Shown here: positions 28,504 through 37,420 of the stretch, in pieces
How the letters are laid out: each line of letters opens with the position of its first letter
Numbering within the stretch: the stretch's first letter is position 1
NCBI RefSeq assembly: GCF_001550155.1
Contig: NZ_LRUF01000021.1
Location: 506,068 to 570,067 of the forward strand
Length of the DNA stretch: 64,000 nt
Source: Pseudoalteromonas arabiensis
Lineage (GTDB): Bacteria > Pseudomonadota > Gammaproteobacteria > Enterobacterales > Alteromonadaceae
Direction: 5' to 3'
Made by a program: the position numbers and the translations under genes
The notes under the pieces: model-generated
Seen by the model: the letters and a program-made list of their open reading frames with translations, nothing else
Told to the model about the DNA's origin: nothing
The model's database searches: none

Positions 28504-30879
28504 ATGTCTGATAATTGCTTTCATTGTCTTGAAAGTGTGCCAAAAGGCTTTAATGCGACTGTCGAAATAGATGGTAAGGCACAACCTATGTGTTGTATTG
28601 GCTGCCAAACGGTTGCTGAGAATATCGTCGCCCAAGGCATGACCGATTACTATAAATTCAGAACAGTGCGCTCTGGCAAGGTAGAACAACTTGTACCAGA
28701 GCAACTGGAATTAATTAAAAGCTACGATAACGAAGATATTCAAGACGAATTTATTTCAGCCTCCAACGACTTATCTGAGGTGCTTCTCACCGTTGAAGGT
28801 ATAACGTGTGCGGCATGTGCTTGGTTAATTGAAAAACAGTTACTTAATTTAAAAGCAATTAAGCGCGTGGATGTAAATACATCAACTAATCGTGCCATGA
28901 TCCAGTGGGATAAATCGGTTACCCCACTTAGCCAAATTATCACCTCGTTACACGAAATCGGCTATAAAGCATATCCGTTTCAGGCTGACTTGGAAGCCAG
29001 TCAAAAACAACAAGCCGCAAAAGCGTACATCCGCCGTTTAGGTGTGGCGGGCCTAATGACCATGCAGGTTATGATGTTCGCTTTTGCCATGTATTTTGGC
29101 ATGTTCTCGGGCATGGAAGAAGACTTTGAACAATACTTTCGATGGATAAGCTTAGTACTTGCATCACCCGTTATCCTATACAGTGCCCTACCATTTTTAA
29201 CCAATGCCATTAATGGGTTAAAAGCCAAACAGTTGAACATGGACTTACCCGTATCTTTAGCTATTTTTGGTGCTTACGGGGCAAGCTGTTATGCCACTTT
29301 AATGTCTGTTGGCGAAGTTTATTTTGAATCTATCTGTATGTTTACCTTCTTATTATTATTAGGTAAATATTTAGAATTTAGAGCCCGTTTAAAAGCCAGT
29401 GAGTTCACTGCTAATCTACAAAAATTACTGCCTCTTACCGCCCGTATTATTGATAAAAACAATCAAGAATCGATTATTGCCGCTAAAAAGCTAAAACTAG
29501 GTGATATTGTTTTAATTAAAGCCGGTGAAACCATCCCTGCCGATGGTGTCGTAATCAAAGGTAAAACAACTGTTGATGAAGCCATGATGACAGGCGAGCA
29601 TCAACCTGTTAATAAATTTGTAAGCCATCAAGTTTTCGCTGGCACCATTAACCATGATGGTGTAATCAGTATTGAAATTAACAAAATTGGTCAAAACACA
29701 CTGCTTAATCAAATTATTAGACTGCAACACACAGCACTAACCAAGCGCCCAAGATTAGTTGAAATCACTGATAAAGTGGCACAGTGGTTTGTTGCTTGTT
29801 TATTACTGTTTGCCTCAATAACAGCAATTGGTTGGTATCAAATAGACCCTGAACATGCCTTTTGGATTACTATTTCTGTGCTTGTCGCAACCTGCCCTTG
29901 TGCGCTGAGTTTAGCGATTCCAACTGCGCTAACTTGTGCGGTTGCCAGTCTCACTAAACGCGGTATCTTAATTAAACAAGCCCATGTGTTAGAAACGCTA
30001 CCACAATTAACAGATATCGCCTTTGATAAAACAGGCACCTTAACGCAAGGTCGGTTTACCATAGAGCGAGTTGAAATGGTAAACAGTAGTTATAGTGAAG
30101 CAGATGTATTACGCTTAGCCGCTCAACTTGAGAGCTTCTCTGAGCACCCGATTGCCAATGCATTCGCTGGTTATAACGACACTGTGAATCAAATCGAAAA
30201 TGTTACCATCGAGCCTGGTAAAGGCATTACAGCTGAGCTTAATGATCAACATCTTGCGATAGGTAAAAGTGGTTGGTTTGATACTGACAAAGCGGATGCA
30301 CAAGCAACGTTATATATCAACAAACAAGTTATTGCTCGTTTTTATTTGGCTGACAGCTTACGTGATAACGCAGAAAAATTGATTACTAAACTTCATTCAC
30401 AGCAGCTCAAATGCCATATGTTAACGGGCGATGCGTCAAACAGTGGTGAGCGACTCGCAAAGCAGCTAAATCTAGATACCGTGCATGCAGCATGTAGCCC
30501 TCGTGATAAACAAACTCATGTTGAAGCACTTGCAGGTAAAGGTGCCATTGTTGCTATGGTGGGTGATGGTGTCAATGACAGCCCTGTATTTGCCAGCGCG
30601 CATTTATCTATTGCCATGGAAACAGGGGCTGATATTTCCAAAAATAGTGCAGATGTGGTATTACTCAACAGTGACTTAAATGCAATTGAACACTTGCTCA
30701 CTGTATCGAAAAAAACGCGTCGAATTGTGAAGCAAAACTTGGCGTTGTCACTCATTTATAATGGTTCGATTTTACCACTGGCTGCTCTTGGCCTCGTTGC
30801 ACCTTGGATGGCTGTAATTGGTATGTCTGCAAGCTCCATTCTGGTTATTACTAACTCATTAAGGTTATTAAAACTATGA
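28504..30879 (+). CDS. ccoI: Copper-transporting P-type ATPase for cbb3 assembly (FixI/CcoI)
   Basis: P1B-type ATPase that supplies copper for the oxidase. The 791 residues contain an N-terminal Cys cluster (CFHCLESVPKG, CCIGC), an HMA metal-binding domain with GITCAAC (Cys102, Cys105) and eight membrane helices. The CPC transport motif lies in VATCPCALSLAIP (about 463), the phosphorylation site in FDKTGTLTQGR (about 505) and the hinge in MVGDGVNDSPV. The extra N-terminal Cys-rich zone is characteristic of FixI as opposed to CopA. Its stop overlaps the ccoS start (ATGA). Confidence 0.95.
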   Translation: MSDNCFHCLESVPKGFNATVEIDGKAQPMCCIGCQTVAENIVAQGMTDYYKFRTVRSGKVEQLVPEQLELIKSYDNEDIQDEFISASNDLSEVLLTVEGITCAACAWLIEKQLLNLKAIKRVDVNTSTNRAMIQWDKSVTPLSQIITSLHEIGYKAYPFQADLEASQKQQAAKAYIRRLGVAGLMTMQVMMFAFAMYFGMFSGMEEDFEQYFRWISLVLASPVILYSALPFLTNAINGLKAKQLNMDLPVSLAIFGAYGASCYATLMSVGEVYFESICMFTFLLLLGKYLEFRARLKASEFTANLQKLLPLTARIIDKNNQESIIAAKKLKLGDIVLIKAGETIPADGVVIKGKTTVDEAMMTGEHQPVNKFVSHQVFAGTINHDGVISIEINKIGQNTLLNQIIRLQHTALTKRPRLVEITDKVAQWFVACLLLFASITAIGWYQIDPEHAFWITISVLVATCPCALSLAIPTALTCAVASLTKRGILIKQAHVLETLPQLTDIAFDKTGTLTQGRFTIERVEMVNSSYSEADVLRLAAQLESFSEHPIANAFAGYNDTVNQIENVTIEPGKGITAELNDQHLAIGKSGWFDTDKADAQATLYINKQVIARFYLADSLRDNAEKLITKLHSQQLKCHMLTGDASNSGERLAKQLNLDTVHAACSPRDKQTHVEALAGKGAIVAMVGDGVNDSPVFASAHLSIAMETGADISKNSADVVLLNSDLNAIEHLLTVSKKTRRIVKQNLALSLIYNGSILPLAALGLVAPWMAVIGMSASSILVITNSLRLLKL

Positions 30880-31043
30880 GTATTATCTATATGCTAATCC
30901 CTATTGCTATATTATTTGTAATTATTGCAATTGGCGTTTTCTTTTGGGCTGTAAAAAGCGAACAATTTTCTGATTTAAATAAGCAAGGCCACAGCATCTT
31001 ATTTGAAGACGACAAAGAGCAACATAATAAAAGTAATGATTGA
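30876..31043 (+). CDS. ccoS: cbb3 oxidase maturation protein CcoS
   Basis: 55-residue protein starting MSIIYMLIPIAILFVIIAIG: one membrane helix followed by FFWAVKSEQFSDL and a short acidic tail (ILFEDDKEQHN). This is the exact plan of CcoS, which is required for haem and copper insertion into CcoN. The ATG overlaps the ccoI stop, and the next gene's ATG overlaps its 3' end. Confidence 0.93.
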   Translation: MSIIYMLIPIAILFVIIAIGVFFWAVKSEQFSDLNKQGHSILFEDDKEQHNKSND

Positions 31044-31707
31044 CCCCCTATTTATCAGCGCCTTTGTTATGGGTTTGCTCGGGAGTGGGCATTGTCTTGC
31101 TATGTGCGGTGGTATAGCAAGCAGTTTACAGCTTGCTGCAAAAAAACAACAAGCTGTCAGTTATTCTGTTGCTTACAATCTTGGCAGAGCGCTAAGTTAT
31201 ATGCTTGCTGGCGCACTAGTCGCTGGGATCAGTAGCAAATTTGCCGCACAAAATTCTCAGTTAGCCATTGTATTATCCTTCCTCAGCGGCCTATTCATGC
31301 TACTCGTTGGAATTTACATTATGCGTTTAGCTGCCACTTTACAATGGCTTGAGAAACTTGGAAAAACTCTAATATGGCAGCATTTAGTCAAACTTAATCG
31401 CCACCTTTTGCCGGTTAACTCCCTACCAAAAGCATTATTATATGGTGCATTATGGGGCTGGCTTCCTTGTGGCTTGGTTTATTCGGCGTTAACATGGGCA
31501 TTAACAAGCCCATCAGCAGCACATGGCGCCGGTGTTATGCTCTTTTTTGCACTAGGTACCTTCCCTGCAATGGTCAGTGTTGGGCTTGTTAGCCATAAAA
31601 TAAACACTTTTTTAAACCATGTTTGGACTAGGGTTATTCTAGGAAGTGTAATAATATGGTACGGTATATACTTATTAATTATAGCAACCGATAAACTCGT
31701 TCATTAG
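31036..31707 (+). CDS. SafE/DsbD-like membrane protein of the cbb3 assembly cluster
   Basis: 223 residues from the ATG at 31036, which overlaps the ccoS stop; six hydrophobic helices. The opening [17 protein letters not shown] with two Cys and the later [16 protein letters not shown] are hallmarks of the cytochrome-c-biogenesis transmembrane family (PF13386, often labelled sulfite exporter TauE/SafE). That family is regularly found next to ccoS. A role in copper or thiol handling during oxidase assembly is inferred from context; sulfite export is not supported. Confidence 0.88.
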   Translation: MIDPLFISAFVMGLLGSGHCLAMCGGIASSLQLAAKKQQAVSYSVAYNLGRALSYMLAGALVAGISSKFAAQNSQLAIVLSFLSGLFMLLVGIYIMRLAATLQWLEKLGKTLIWQHLVKLNRHLLPVNSLPKALLYGALWGWLPCGLVYSALTWALTSPSAAHGAGVMLFFALGTFPAMVSVGLVSHKINTFLNHVWTRVILGSVIIWYGIYLLIIATDKLVH

Positions 31708-31744
31708 TATTCGTGTTGTTAACTTATTTGAATGGATTGGATGT

Positions 31745-32479
31745 ATGGACTTTTCTCAAAACAAGTCAAAAAGCTTATGTACGATTAGCTGCAACAATTG
31801 CAGTATCAGTCAGCTATGTTTGCCATTTTCACTCAATGGTCAGGAAATGGATCGACTTGATGAAATTATTGAACGTAAAAAGCCACTCCACAAAGGCGAT
31901 TACCTTTTCGAGTCTGGAGCAAGCCTTAATGCAATCTATGCAGTACGCTCAGGGTCATTCAAATCTTATACACTCTCTGAGCAGGGTGATGAACAAATAA
32001 CGGGTTTCCACTTAGCGGGCGATCTTGTTGGCTTTGATGCTATAAATAAAATGGCACATCAAAGCTTCTCACAAGCACTTGAAACCTCTATGGTATGTGA
32101 AATTCCATTTGATACCCTTGACGAGTTAGCAGGTAAGCTCCCTAAGCTACGTCAGCAAATTATGCGTTTGATGAGTAACGAAATTAACTATGACCAAGAA
32201 ATGCTGCTACTACTCAATAAAAAATCTGCTGAAGAACGTTTAGCCAGCTTTATTTTTAATCTCGCTGAGCGTTTTGGCGAACGCGGCTTTTCACGCAAAG
32301 AGTTTCGTTTAACCATGACACGCGGAGAAATCGGCAACTATCTGGGTTTAACCGTTGAAACGATTAGTCGTCTACTAAGTCGCTTCCAAAAAGCGGGGCT
32401 TATCAAGGTTGAAGGTAAGTTTATTACGATTTTAGATCAACAAGCGCTGGCAACAACTGCTGCTATCAAATGTAAATAG
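31745..32479 (+). CDS. fnr: FNR-type oxygen-sensing transcription regulator
   Basis: Global anaerobic regulator (Fnr/EtrA) that binds DNA when its 4Fe-4S cluster is intact. The 244 residues have an N-terminal Cys set [10 protein letters not shown] (Cys16, Cys19, Cys25, with Cys12 nearby) plus a central Cys in [10 protein letters not shown], as in E. coli FNR. The cyclic-nucleotide-like sensor fold and the recognition helix [14 protein letters not shown], with the diagnostic E-SR residues, follow. It sits directly downstream of the cbb3 genes and upstream of uspE-ttcA, a widely conserved order. Confidence 0.95.
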   Translation: MDFSQNKSKSLCTISCNNCSISQLCLPFSLNGQEMDRLDEIIERKKPLHKGDYLFESGASLNAIYAVRSGSFKSYTLSEQGDEQITGFHLAGDLVGFDAINKMAHQSFSQALETSMVCEIPFDTLDELAGKLPKLRQQIMRLMSNEINYDQEMLLLLNKKSAEERLASFIFNLAERFGERGFSRKEFRLTMTRGEIGNYLGLTVETISRLLSRFQKAGLIKVEGKFITILDQQALATTAAIKCK

Positions 32480-32515
32480 AGTTTGATTTAGCGCAACTTT
32501 ATCTGGCTTGCCCCT

Positions 32516-32570
32516 TTAACTGTTCTGAATATAGGTTACACTCAACCTATACTTTTTGCGGAACAGTTAA
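32516..32570. promoter_or_regulatory. Nested perfect inverted repeats just upstream of uspE
   Basis: Outer arms TTAACTGTTC (32516-32525) and GAACAGTTAA (32561-32570) enclose inner arms TATAGGTT (32530-32537) and AACCTATA (32544-32551) with a six-base loop. The right outer arm runs into the uspE ribosome site (AAGGAG, 32569-32574). It could be a leader RNA structure or overlapping operators; TATAGG could also serve as a -10 element. Confidence 0.5.
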
Positions 32571-32580
32571 GGAGCAGCAC

Positions 32581-33504
32581 ATGGACGCAATTAAACGAAT
32601 CCTAGCAGTTATAGACCCAACTAAAGAACACCAACATGGCTTAAGCCGTTCAATTGATTTGGCGAAAAAATCTGGCGCCACCATCACCGCATTCCTCAGT
32701 ATCTATGATTTTTCTTATGAAATGACCACTATGCTTTCCAGTGATGAGCGAGAAGCCATGCGCGAAGCTGTTATCAAAGATAGGCAAGTCTGGTTAGATG
32801 AGCAAATTGCACTCTACCCTGAACTTAGCATAGAGTCGTGTGTTGTTTGGCATAATCGCCCTTACGAAGCGATTATTAATACTGTTATTAATGATGGATT
32901 TGATCTTGTCGTCAAAGGCACACATCAGCATGACACTCTAAAATCGGTTATTTTCACTCCCACTGATTGGCACCTTATTCGTAAGTGCCCTGCCCCTGTA
33001 TTACTCGTTAAAGAAAAAGAGTGGCCGGCTCAGGGCAATATTTTAGCTGCCGTTAATGCCGTAACTGAAAATGAACAACATCTAGAGCTAAATAAACGTA
33101 TCATCAATGACGCCCGCTTTATTTGTGAACTCGCAAATGCGCAGCTTAATCTTGTTAATGCTTACCCAGCAACGCCGGTAAACATTGCGATTGAAATCCC
33201 CGAGTTCAACCCAGGCGTTTATAACGAATCAGTAAAAAAACATCATTTCGAATCAACCTTAGCGCTTGCAAAGAGCTTTTCAATTAGTGAAGAACACTGT
33301 CATATTGAAGAAGGTTTACCTGAAGATGTTATTCCTGATGTTGCCGCTAAGCTCAACAGCGAATTAGTGGTTATTGGTACGGTAGGACGCACAGGTTTGA
33401 GCGCCGCACTGGTTGGTAACACAGCCGAGCATGTAATTGATAGTCTTGATTGCGATGTATTAGCATTGAAACCTGATGGCTACATCAGTCCCCTTGCAAA
33501 ATAA
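32581..33504 (+). CDS. uspE: Universal stress protein E (tandem Usp)
   Basis: 307 residues made of two universal-stress-protein domains. The first starts IKRILAVIDPTKEHQHGLSR and ends near CPAPVLLVKEKEW. The second (about 150-300) ends with SELVVIGTVGRTGLSAALVG NTAEHVI, the nucleotide-loop G-2x-G-9x-G(S/T) pattern. UspE is linked to stress survival and motility/aggregation in enterobacteria. Start at 32581 behind AAGGAG. Conserved position between fnr and ttcA. Confidence 0.94.
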   Translation: MDAIKRILAVIDPTKEHQHGLSRSIDLAKKSGATITAFLSIYDFSYEMTTMLSSDEREAMREAVIKDRQVWLDEQIALYPELSIESCVVWHNRPYEAIINTVINDGFDLVVKGTHQHDTLKSVIFTPTDWHLIRKCPAPVLLVKEKEWPAQGNILAAVNAVTENEQHLELNKRIINDARFICELANAQLNLVNAYPATPVNIAIEIPEFNPGVYNESVKKHHFESTLALAKSFSISEEHCHIEEGLPEDVIPDVAAKLNSELVVIGTVGRTGLSAALVGNTAEHVIDSLDCDVLALKPDGYISPLAK

Positions 33505-33530
33505 TTAACCGTGCAAAGGGTAACTAACAA

Positions 33531-33559
33531 TTGTTGTTTCTCCGCGCTTCCAATATAAT
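33531..33559 (+). promoter_or_regulatory. Sigma-70 type promoter of ttcA
   Basis: TTGTTG (33531-33536), 17-base spacer, perfect TATAAT (33554-33559), 40 bases before the ttcA start. Consensus spacing and -10 make this one of the clearest promoters in the window. Confidence 0.6.
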
Positions 33560-33599
33560 ACTCCCCTTTATTTTACCCATGTATTTTTAAGGGGGCGTA

Positions 33600-34508
33600 G
33601 TGTCTCACTCAGTAGAAGCTAAAGCGCAATATAACTTTAATAAGTTACAAAAACGCTTACGTCGATTAACCGGCCAAGCCGTGATGGACTTTAATATGAT
33701 CGAAGAAGGCGATCGTATCATGGTGTGTTTATCAGGTGGTAAAGACAGCTACACCCTATTGGATACTCTGCAACATTTGCAACGCGTTGCGCCAATTAAG
33801 TTTGACTTATTTGCAGTCAATCTTGATCAGAAGCAACCAGGTTTTCCTGAGCATGTGTTACCCGAATACCTAGACAAGCTTGGTATTGAATACAAAATAG
33901 TAGAAGAAGACACCTACAGTATTGTCACCGATATTATTCCTGAAGGTAAAACAACCTGCTCGCTTTGCTCGCGCCTTCGTCGTGGTATTTTATATCGCAC
34001 AGCAAAAGAAATGGGGGCAACCAAAATAGCCTTAGGTCATCATCGTGATGACATGATTGAAACGCTTTTCTTAAACATGTTCTATGGCGGTAAATTAAAG
34101 AGCATGCCTGCTAAATTAATGAGTGATAATGGCGAGCACATGGTTATTCGCCCACTTGCTTATTGTAAAGAAACTGATATTGAAAAATATGCAGACCGTA
34201 TGGCGTTTCCTATCATTCCTTGTAACCTGTGTGGTTCACAAGAAAATTTACAGCGTAAGCACACTAAAGCAATGCTTGCAGAGTGGAATAAACAACACCC
34301 AGGCCGCATTGAAAGTATTTTTACAGCAATGCAAAACGTTGTACCGTCACACTTAGCTGACAATGCCTTATTTAACTTTAAAGACCTTCAAACCGGTGGT
34401 GACGTAATTGATGGCGGTGATATCGCTCTAGATAAGCCTGATATCCCGAAACAACCTGCGCTTGAACAAGAGCAGGAAAATAACGTAGTAACAATTAATT
34501 TAAGCTAA
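33600..34508 (+). CDS. ttcA: tRNA 2-thiocytidine synthetase
   Basis: ATP- and Fe-S-dependent enzyme that thiolates cytidine 32 of certain tRNAs. The 302 residues show the PP-loop SGGKDS (45-50) and two Cys pairs, [10 protein letters not shown] and PCNLCGSQ, for cluster binding. The family block [20 protein letters not shown] is also present. The start is GTG at 33600 with GGGGG five bases upstream; no nearer ATG fits. Last gene of the fnr-uspE-ttcA block but with its own promoter. Confidence 0.96.
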   Translation: MSHSVEAKAQYNFNKLQKRLRRLTGQAVMDFNMIEEGDRIMVCLSGGKDSYTLLDTLQHLQRVAPIKFDLFAVNLDQKQPGFPEHVLPEYLDKLGIEYKIVEEDTYSIVTDIIPEGKTTCSLCSRLRRGILYRTAKEMGATKIALGHHRDDMIETLFLNMFYGGKLKSMPAKLMSDNGEHMVIRPLAYCKETDIEKYADRMAFPIIPCNLCGSQENLQRKHTKAMLAEWNKQHPGRIESIFTAMQNVVPSHLADNALFNFKDLQTGGDVIDGGDIALDKPDIPKQPALEQEQENNVVTINLS

Positions 34509-34528
34509 CCAGCTCTATTCAATATGCT

Positions 34529-34557
34529 AAAAAGGAGAGTCATTCGCTCTCCTTTTT
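34529..34557. terminator. Bidirectional terminator after ttcA
   Basis: AAAAAGGAGAG, seven-base loop, CTCTCCTTTTT: T runs on both strands, between the convergent ttcA (+) and quinone reductase (-) genes. Confidence 0.92.
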
Positions 34558-34577
34558 AATTTTAGAACACAAATAGT

Positions 34578-35153
34578 CTAATTAACTTTCGCTCCTAATT
34601 GAGCTGCTTTGTTAAGCCACGCTTTTCTTTTATCACTACTAGAGTTTATAACGGGCCCAAAGTATGTGGTGACTTTATTTTTAATCCCTGAAAAGTCTAA
34701 AATACAATGTTTAAAGTTCTTATAGATAACATTTCCTTGAATGTATTTATACCAAAAGACAGGGGTATCTAACGTTACTAGCAACTCGGATGTACGCCCT
34801 TTTAATAACTTTTGCGGTATAGATTTACCCTCAACATATTTAAACGAAAACCCTGGTAAAAAAACTCTATCAATCGCCCCTTTAAACTTAGCAGGCATTG
34901 TTCCCCACCAAACAGGGCTAACTATCACAATATGTTCGGCCCAAAGGATTTTCTTTTGCAGATCGGCTAAACAAGGCTCTAACTCAATTACTTCATCGTA
35001 GCCTTCTGCTAAATTTATTGCGAAATTCAAGTCACCAATATGAACTTGTTTCACATCGTGTTTTTTTATGGCAACAGCGGCATACTGCTCTGCTAAAGAT
35101 TTACACAAGCTCATTGATTTTGGGTTCGCATTAATTACTAATATTCTTTTCAT
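34578..35153 (-). CDS. Flavodoxin-fold NAD(P)H quinone reductase-like protein
   Basis: 191 residues of the flavodoxin_2/NQO1-KefF-MdaB family: MKRILVINANPKSMSLCKSL at the N-terminus binds the FMN/FAD phosphate, and HIVIVSPVWWGTMPAKFKGA IDRVFLPGFSF is the family core. It would reduce quinones or similar electrophiles with NAD(P)H. It lies directly downstream of the merR gene, and a MerR-type promoter (35181-35216) reads into it, so it is the probable target of that regulator. Inducer unknown. Confidence 0.9.
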   Translation of the reverse strand: MKRILVINANPKSMSLCKSLAEQYAAVAIKKHDVKQVHIGDLNFAINLAEGYDEVIELEPCLADLQKKILWAEHIVIVSPVWWGTMPAKFKGAIDRVFLPGFSFKYVEGKSIPQKLLKGRTSELLVTLDTPVFWYKYIQGNVIYKNFKHCILDFSGIKNKVTTYFGPVINSSSDKRKAWLNKAAQLGAKVN

Positions 35154-35184
35154 ACACTTACATATCCATTTACAGTAAGGATAC

Positions 35185-35216
35185 AGTGTAAACTCTCACC
35201 TAAGGGTGAGAGTCAA
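35185..35216 (-). promoter_or_regulatory. MerR-type promoter/operator with 20-base spacer
   Basis: On the minus strand a near-consensus -35 TTGACT (35216-35211) and -10 TACACT (35190-35185) are 20 bases apart. Between them lies a perfect palindrome ACTCTCACC-CTTA-GGTGAGAGT (35213-35192). Overlong spacers filled by an operator palindrome are the defining trait of MerR-activated promoters. The operator overlaps the last codons and stop of merR itself and points at the quinone reductase gene. Confidence 0.75.
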
Positions 35217-35559
35217 GTTCTTGAATACACTTATCAATTGAAATTCGATAATTTTTAATACGCTGTCTTTGGAGTTCAAGCTGCTTTATATTTTCTTCGA
35301 CTAGAGCTTGCTTTTGAATGAGGTAATGGCTGACTGCCTGCCAATCAAAATCCTCATTTTCTCCCTTTAAAGCAACCATATCTGACAAGGCAACACCTAG
35401 AGTTTGAGCCTCTTTTATTAATTTGATTAGATGAATATTCTCTTGGCTATAAACTCGATACTTGCCTCGGCGAGAAACAGTCAGTAGCCCAACTGATTCA
35501 TAAAGTCTTATCGCTCTTTGTGTTGCCCCTGTCAGTTTTGACGCCTCATTGATATACAT
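35200..35559 (-). CDS. MerR-family transcriptional regulator
   Basis: From the ATG at 35559 (AAGGA seven bases upstream) the protein has 119 residues starting MYINEASKLTGATQRAIRLY; earlier in-frame starts at 35577/35580 lack a ribosome site. The MerR winged-helix domain (YINEASKLTGATQRAIRLYE, RRGKYRVYSQENIHLIKLIK) is followed by a dimerisation coiled coil (about 80-115). There is no C-terminal Cys-rich metal site, so an organic or redox inducer is more likely than a metal. Its 3' end contains the operator for the next gene. Confidence 0.92.
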   Translation of the reverse strand: MYINEASKLTGATQRAIRLYESVGLLTVSRRGKYRVYSQENIHLIKLIKEAQTLGVALSDMVALKGENEDFDWQAVSHYLIQKQALVEENIKQLELQRQRIKNYRISIDKCIQELDSHP

Positions 35560-35674
35560 TCGAACTTCCTTATTCATCAAATCAATTTATATAACACGCT
35601 TTATTGTATTTATGTGAGCGTGTTAACTATCAACATCTGTCATATTAAATACTTAAAGAGTAATTTGAAATCAA

Positions 35675-35704
35675 TAAAAAAGGACCTGTTAAGATCCTTT
35701 TTTT
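35675..35704 (-). terminator. Terminator after the DUF2987 gene
   Basis: AAAAAAGGA ... TCCTTTTTT hairpin with an imperfect upper stem; the T run on the minus strand follows the DUF2987 stop. Confidence 0.65.
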
Positions 35705-35729
35705 GAAAAGCTAACTATGCTGGCAAATA

Positions 35730-36398
35730 TTATTTCGCAATCCAAGGAGTTGCACTTAATAACGCTCCATTATTACTAAGACGAGTTTCATCCTCCTCCC
35801 AGTCGTCAGTAACATTAATAAAACAGCGATTTTCTTTACAGCTAACTCCTGCTGCTGACATTGCATCTGTGCTATCAAACTTCAACACAACGCCTTTTTG
35901 TTCAGGTAACAGGAACCACATTAGTTTGCTCACAAAAAACCCTGAAAGGTCGGAGAGTAGTTCATCAAATTCTTGGTCAAGAGCAAATAGATTCGCTTTT
36001 GTTAATGCGAACTCATCCAGTTGTGTTGCCTCAATCTGTAACTTAAGCTGACAATCATGTTTAGGATTCATAGGCTGTACCACAATCACAGCTTTGTCAG
36101 TATCTAACTGTTTATCAAAAGGCAGTAAAAGCTGCGCTTGATCAGTATAAGTTAGATCAAACTCTTGGTGCTCTGTAATGATTTTTCCTGATTTAATGGT
36201 ACATACTTCGTTAGTCGCAATATCAGTTAAATAGAAATTCACTTGTGCATATTGAAACTCACCTTTATTAACCACTTTTAAGCGGTCATAAAAACCATCG
36301 TAGGCTACAACAAACTCACTCGCCGCGACCTTAAAACTTGAAAAGCTCAAAGCCGCAACAGCACCAATTACTTTCAACCATGAAACCGTTTTATTCAT
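35730..36398 (-). CDS. DUF2987-type secreted protein
   Basis: 222 residues from ATG 36398, with a signal peptide (VIGAVAALSFSSFKVAAS) then EFVVAYDGFYDRLKVVNKGE FQYAQVNFYL, the opening of the DUF2987 family found in Vibrionales and Alteromonadales. Four Cys in the mature part may form disulfides. Function unknown. It overlaps the 3' end of the bax-like gene by eight bases, so the two are translationally coupled, suggesting an envelope role. Confidence 0.85.
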   Translation of the reverse strand: MNKTVSWLKVIGAVAALSFSSFKVAASEFVVAYDGFYDRLKVVNKGEFQYAQVNFYLTDIATNEVCTIKSGKIITEHQEFDLTYTDQAQLLLPFDKQLDTDKAVIVVQPMNPKHDCQLKLQIEATQLDEFALTKANLFALDQEFDELLSDLSGFFVSKLMWFLLPEQKGVVLKFDSTDAMSAAGVSCKENRCFINVTDDWEEDETRLSNNGALLSATPWIAK

Positions 36399-37209
36399 CA
36401 AAGTATGCTCTGTTTTGATTAATCATTGTGTTTAATTCTTCTATGTACGCTTCACCACGCTCAGAGTATGACATCAACCCGTGTGTTAGCTTCGTCGCTT
36501 CAATAGGTTTTTGCTGACGTCGTAAGTCTTCGCGAATTGAGCGCAAATCTGAATACGCTGCGTGGGTATTAATATTTTTAAAATAAGAACTGACTGCTGC
36601 ACGCACAGACTTAAATGCAGTAACTTCGTGTGCGGCTTCATTTGCACGGCGTCGAGGAACCATGCCACAGCCCTTTTTGTAGCACCACTGGCCAAAAAAG
36701 TTTAAGCCAATTCTTGCAAAGCGAGATGTTCCCCAAGCTGACTCATTTGCAGCCTGCATAAGTGCAAGTTCTTTGGGTATGATATCAACACGCCGTAATG
36801 CTTGCGTAAGTGATAAAACATCCAGTGAGCTAGGTAACTTGTAGCTGGCTAAGATTTTTTTAATATCTTGTTTTTGCTTGTTAGATAAAGGCTCATTAAA
36901 CTCAAGCATCATGCGGGCAATTTCTAACGTTGCACGTTGCTGTAAAATCTTTTTATTTTCAGCTTCAATGTGCGGACGAATAAAATCAAAAAAAGCATGC
37001 TTTTTTTCTTTTACATCTGTAAAGCTCGAAAAGTCAGGCAGCTTTACATTATGTAAAGGTTTCTCTTTTTTTTGTACACGTTGTGTTCCTTTTTTTGTGC
37101 TGTCTGATTGTTCTACGCCTTCAACAACATGGTCTGTATTTATAAATGGATAAAGTAATGCCCAAGTAAAGAAAGCAGTAAGTAAGCCTCGAAAAAGGTA
37201 TTTAAACAT
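36391..37209 (-). CDS. Bax-like glucosaminidase-domain protein
   Basis: From ATG 37209 (GAGAG upstream) the protein has 272 residues. An N-terminal membrane anchor (YLFRGLLTAFFTWALLYPF) and a Lys-rich linker precede a glucosaminidase domain (about 130-265) with LALMQAANESAWGTSRFA (catalytic Glu in NESAWG), FFGQWCYKKGCGMVPRRR and FKSVRAAVSSYFKNINTHAA YSDLR. This matches E. coli Bax, predicted to cleave peptidoglycan glycan strands. Coupled to the DUF2987 gene. Confidence 0.9.
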   Translation of the reverse strand: MFKYLFRGLLTAFFTWALLYPFINTDHVVEGVEQSDSTKKGTQRVQKKEKPLHNVKLPDFSSFTDVKEKKHAFFDFIRPHIEAENKKILQQRATLEIARMMLEFNEPLSNKQKQDIKKILASYKLPSSLDVLSLTQALRRVDIIPKELALMQAANESAWGTSRFARIGLNFFGQWCYKKGCGMVPRRRANEAAHEVTAFKSVRAAVSSYFKNINTHAAYSDLRSIREDLRRQQKPIEATKLTHGLMSYSERGEAYIEELNTMINQNRAYFDE

Positions 37210-37420
37210 GTATTCTCTCAAGTAAACAACAACTCTGTGCGGCAACGTCACACACATATAAAAGCGAATTATATCAAAGGGTATTTTTTTTGGCGAATTT
37301 CACTAAAAAGGTTATTTAATAGCCTTACATTTTATGTCGAGCTTCAAGTAATTAGCTCGCATTTTTCAAGTGCTTGCGTATACTAAAAGGCATCTGAGCG
37401 AGTAATTATAAGGTTATTTT

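Noticed and set aside
31713..32000. 95-codon frame overlapping the fnr start
   Set aside because: It overlaps the FNR Cys cluster and sensor domain in another frame and has no family character.
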